Shown here in pieces: positions 60,001 to 64,000 of a stretch of DNA of 64,000 nucleotides. The position numbers were made by a program, and so were the translations under genes. The stretch is from Clostridia bacterium (lineage in GTDB: Bacteria; Bacillota; Clostridia; Lachnospirales; Cellulosilyticaceae). Every line of letters starts with the position of its first letter. The first letter of the stretch is position 1. The stretch is taken from the NCBI GenBank assembly GCA_029239755.1, contig JARBUI010000012.1, positions 1-64,000 on the forward strand. Direction: 5' to 3'. A model generated the notes under the pieces. That model was not told the origin of the DNA and did no database searches. It worked only from the letters and a program-made list of their open reading frames with translations.

Positions 60001-63000
60001 TTAAACATGTTTTGAATAATTCCAGTGATAAGAACGCCATAAAGCGTACCAGTAAACTTGCCGACTCCCCCTGTTATAAGAGTCCCCCCAATAACAGTAG
60101 CTGCTATGGCTGTTAATTCCCATCCTTCCCCAGCTACTGGCTGCCCAGCACCTAACCTTGATGTTAAAATAACTCCTGCGAATGCTGATAGTGCACCGCT
60201 TATTGCATAAACCACTATCTTAATATTATGCACTTTTAGTCCCATCATTTTTGAAGCTTCTTCGTTGCCTCCAACAGCATATACATGACGGCCGAACTTA
60301 GTTTTTTTAGACACTAGTACTGCTGCTATGATTGCTAAAACGAATAGTATAGAAGGAATAGGAATACCTGCAACATAACCTCTGCCTAACTGAATAAATC
60401 CCGGGGATGCTGAGCTCGCTCCAACTGATAACTCTCCAGTTACAATATACGCTATCCCCCGAATACCAAGCATCGTTGCTAAGGTCGCGATAAATGGAAC
60501 TATCTTTAATTTTGTTACTAATATACCATTAGTAACTCCAAAAGCAATACCAATGAGAACTGGAATGATGATAGAAACTCCGATTCCATAAGGAGAAACT
60601 TTTGCTGCTACTACTCCTGCTACGGCCAAAGTAGACCCTACTGATAAATCAATACCGCCTATTAAGATAACAAAGGTCATTCCAATGGCTACAAAGCCTA
60701 ACATACTGACTTGTCTTAAGACGTTTTTAAAGTTCAGCAGTGTAAAAAACTGATCGTATTTAAAAGTTGCAAAAAGAAATAGGACGATGAAAGTAATGAG
60801 AGCCCCTTCTCCTTTTAAAAACTTCTTATAGTCAAATAATTTAATTTTGTTTGTTACTGCATTTACTATGTTCATCTGCTCACCTTCTTTCTATTTATCT
60901 CTGCGTGCCCAGAGTGCCAGAATGATTACTATTGCTTTTAGAACTAAAGAATAGGTATAAGGAATATTATTCATATTTACCGCTACAGTAATAATCTGAA
61001 TAATTAAAACCCCAAAAATAGTACCGATAACGTTTGGCCTGCCGCCATTCATTGGTGTTCCACCAACTGCAACAGCAGCAATGGCATCCAACTCCATCAA
61101 TTTTCCTATTGCATTAGCATCTGCTGCTGACAAACGTGCTGTCTCAATAATACCTGCAAAACCAGCAAGCGTTGCTGAAATCATATAGATACTTATTGTA
61201 ACCATAAACGTATTGATTCCAGTTAATCTTGATGCTTTGTAGTTGTCCCCCATAGCCTGAACATATCGCCCAAAAGACATTTTATTAGCTATAAAATAGA
61301 CAGATGCTGAAACAATGATCATGATGAATACTTGTATAGGCACACTGCCTCCAAACTTATAAGTTCCAAGAAAAGAGAATGCCGGTTCGTTAAAATTTAA
61401 AAGCTGAGAATCGTTAATAACCTGAGCAATTCCTCTTATACCAATCATCATAGGTAATGTTACAATGATAGGCTGTATTTTAAATCTCGCAATGATAAAG
61501 CCAATAAATACCCCGCATACAGCTGAAATAAGTAAACCCAAAATAACAGCTGGAACCACTCCGAATCCCAAGGATTTGGCTGTTACAATAGATGATATAG
61601 CCATAACAGATCCTACTGAAATATCTATGCCGCCTGATGCAATAACTAAGGTCATGCCAAGTGCTGTTAAAAGAATAGTAGTCATCTGAATGAGTATGTT
61701 CCACATTGTATTAACATTAGCAAAGTTTGGTGTAAATATCGCATTAACAGCAATAAGTAAAACTAATAGTATAGGTGTTGCGTATTTATTAAGTAATAGT
61801 TTCCAGTCTCTGTCTTGATTCACATTTACACTGGATTTTTTTGTAATTGTCTTCATCTTTTCACCTTCCTTTCTTTATGCAAATTATTTGCCGCCCTCAG
61901 CAATTGAATTCATAATAGCTTCTTCGCCAATTTCTTCTGCATATAATTCTCCTGCTTTCTTACCATCTCGTATAACTGCTATTCTGTCACAGGCATGCAT
62001 TAGTTCCTCTATCTCAGATGAAACCATAAGTACGCTGATATTATCTTCTGCTAGTTTTTCTATTAAATCTAATATCTCTGTTTTAGCCCCAACATCAATC
62101 CCCCTAGTAGGTTCATCCAAAATGAGCAGCTCCGGATTCATGCATAACCATCTTGCTAAAATAACTTTTTGCTGATTGCCTCCGCTTAAGTTCCTAACGG
62201 CTTGATTCATATGAGGCGTTTTAATCTTAAGTGCCTCTATATACTTGTTTACTATTTTTTCTTGTTCTTTTTTTGAAACGACACCCATTTTTGTAAGTCT
62301 AGGGAGCATTGCTAAAGTAATATTTTCCTTAACGGACATATGGGGTATAATTCCCTCTACTTTTCTATCTTCTGGGCAAAAGCCTAATCCTGCTTTTATT
62401 GCATCTTTTGGCAGATTAAGTTTAACCTTTTTGCCATTAATATAAATATCACCACTTTGAGGGGCATCTGCTCCAAAAATCAGCCTTGCAAGTTCTGTTC
62501 GCCCTGCACCAAGTAAGCCTGCAAGCCCTAATACCTCGCCTTTTTTTACTTCAATATCAATTCCTCTTACTTTTGGTTCGCGCACAATATTTCTTGTCTC
62601 AATAATATTTTCATTACTCATTTTATCTTTGCTGTAGCTTTTTTTGCGCGATACAATTTTAGATGCATCTCTTCCAATCATCATAGAAACTAACTGTAAT
62701 TTTGTAATATCCTTTATAGCTGAATAGCCAACCCTTTCACCATCTTTTAAAATAGTGATCGCGTCACATATTTCAAAAATTTCATCTAGTCTATGGCTGA
62801 TAAATATAACTGAAATGTCTTGTGCCTTTAGTTTCTTAATAACATTAAAGAGGACCTTTACTTCTTTTTCATCTAATGAAGAGGTAGGTTCATCCATTAC
62901 AACTAACCTGGCATTAATAGATATAGCTCTTGCTATAGATACCATCTGCTGAATCGCTGTACTTTGCTGACTTAGTACGCCTTTTACATCTACCTTAATA

Positions 63001-64000
63001 CCCATATCCAGCAATATAGCTTTTGCCTTCTCTTCTGTAGCTCTCCAGTCTATCATACCGTTTTTCATAATCTCTCTGCCGAGAAAAACATTTTCACAAA
63101 TACTTAATTCAGGAATTAAGTCTAATTCCTGATAGATTGTACTAATACCACATTTTTGAGCTTGCAGCGTAGTGTTGGTAAAGATCTGTTTACCTTCGAA
63201 GTAAATTTCTCCCGAGTCCTCCACGTGAACTCCGGTTAATACTTTGATTAACGTTGACTTACCTGCTCCATTTTCTCCCATGAGTGCATGTACTTCACCT
63301 TTTTTTACTTCTAAGTCTACTCCTTTTAATGCCTTTACCCCTGGGAAGTTTTTGCTGATATTTTTCATGTGCAGCAATATACGTTCATCCAACTTAAGCC
63401 CCTCCTTTCATTTATAAAGAGAGGATTTTATCTCCTCTCTTAAGTCACAATTTTTAGTATGCTGAATCTACAAATTCCTCAGCATTTTCACTTGTAAATA
63501 TTCTGTCTTCATTAATAATTTTTTTCTCTATTGCACCACCGGCTAAATGTTTTTCGATGATATCGAATGCCATTGGTCCAAAGAATGGACTACATTCAAT
63601 AGAAGCAAATAAGTCTCCTGAAATAATGCTTGTTAAAGCATCTTTTTGACCATCTATAGAAATAACTGTTACGTCTTTTCCAGGTGTCATGCCTGCTGCT
63701 TTTAATGCCTGAATAGCTCCGATTGCCATTTCATCATTGTGCGCATAAACTGCTGTGATTTCTTTACCTTTAGCTTGGATAATATTTTCCATAACCTTTT
63801 GTCCTTCTGCTCTTGAGAAGTCAGCAGATTGTGAAGAAATGATTTTCATATCAGGATATTTCTTGATCGTTTCAGCAAATCCATTAGCTCTGTCTATTGC
63901 AACTGAAGACCCTGCTGTACCGCTAAGTTCTACAATGTTAGCTTTTCCACCTGTCTTTTCAGCTAATAGCGCTCCTGCCTGCTGACCTTCCCAAATGAAG

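Overview
This 64 kb window looks like the chromosome of a low-GC, strictly anaerobic, fermentative member of the Clostridia. The evidence is two oxygen-sensitive glycyl radical enzymes (GREs) with their radical-SAM activases, a tungsten-type aldehyde:ferredoxin oxidoreductase, a siroheme-dependent heme pathway, strong AGGAGG ribosome sites and PRD/GntR/AraC/YesMN-type regulators. Nearly every gene is on the minus strand; only an AraC regulator and a DUF2721 protein read on plus. No tRNA, rRNA, CRISPR array, insertion sequence or phage gene was seen. Genus cannot be fixed from the sequence alone.

Layout, left to right. (1) 1-3.3 kb: a mannitol PTS locus (mtlR, mtlA) that looks damaged. The MtlR EIIA domain is out of frame and mtlA has no standard start codon. 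(2) 3.6-10.5 kb: a closed operon of GRE activase, unusual GRE, GntR/LacI-type regulator, sedoheptulokinase-like FGGY kinase and DUF4432 sugar-epimerase-like protein. A 37-bp perfect palindrome overlaps its promoter and a strong terminator ends it. (3) 10.6-16.2 kb: a TspO-like membrane protein, the ahbC-ahbD-ahbA-ahbB heme operon, a zinc-dependent phospholipase C-like protein, and a TPP riboswitch with thiW. (4) 16.2-28.3 kb: a tungsten cofactor island (mog, tupABC, two moeA, moaA, moaC, MOSC, AOR, AOR radical-SAM maturase, moaD, E1-like activator). It has two Moco/Tuco-type riboswitches, one ahead of mog and one ahead of the AOR gene. (5) 28.5-30.1 kb: AraC regulator, DUF2721 membrane protein and a small zinc ribbon.

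(6) 30.1-64 kb: a very large sugar/polyol region made of two related modules. Module A (46.1 down to 30.1 kb) runs ABC sugar importer, alcohol dehydrogenase, SMP-30-like lactonase, xylulokinase-like kinase, GldA-like dehydrogenase, sorbitol-dehydrogenase-like enzyme, FGGY kinase, GatD-like dehydrogenase, chemoreceptor, AllA-like cupin. Module B (from beyond 64 kb down to 52.3 kb) runs ABC sugar importer, FGGY kinase, AllA-like cupin, GRE activase, GRE, sorbitol-dehydrogenase-like enzyme, GatD-like dehydrogenase. The kinase, cupin and both dehydrogenases are present in both modules as clear paralogues; only B carries a GRE. Between them lie a membrane-anchored sugar-binding protein, a YesM-like kinase and a YesN-like regulator (46.4-51.1 kb), and a GntR/UTRA repressor. 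The repressor's own promoter shares a 13-bp repeat with the module A promoter.

How it fits together (inference): imported polyols or sugars are detected outside the cell by the three-component sensor and the chemoreceptor, then oxidised, phosphorylated and, in module B, dehydrated by radical chemistry. Aldehydes formed could be handled by the tungsten AOR. The two GRE systems, which have dehydratase-like active-site motifs, sugar kinases as partners and no microcompartment genes, are the best candidates for undescribed biology here.
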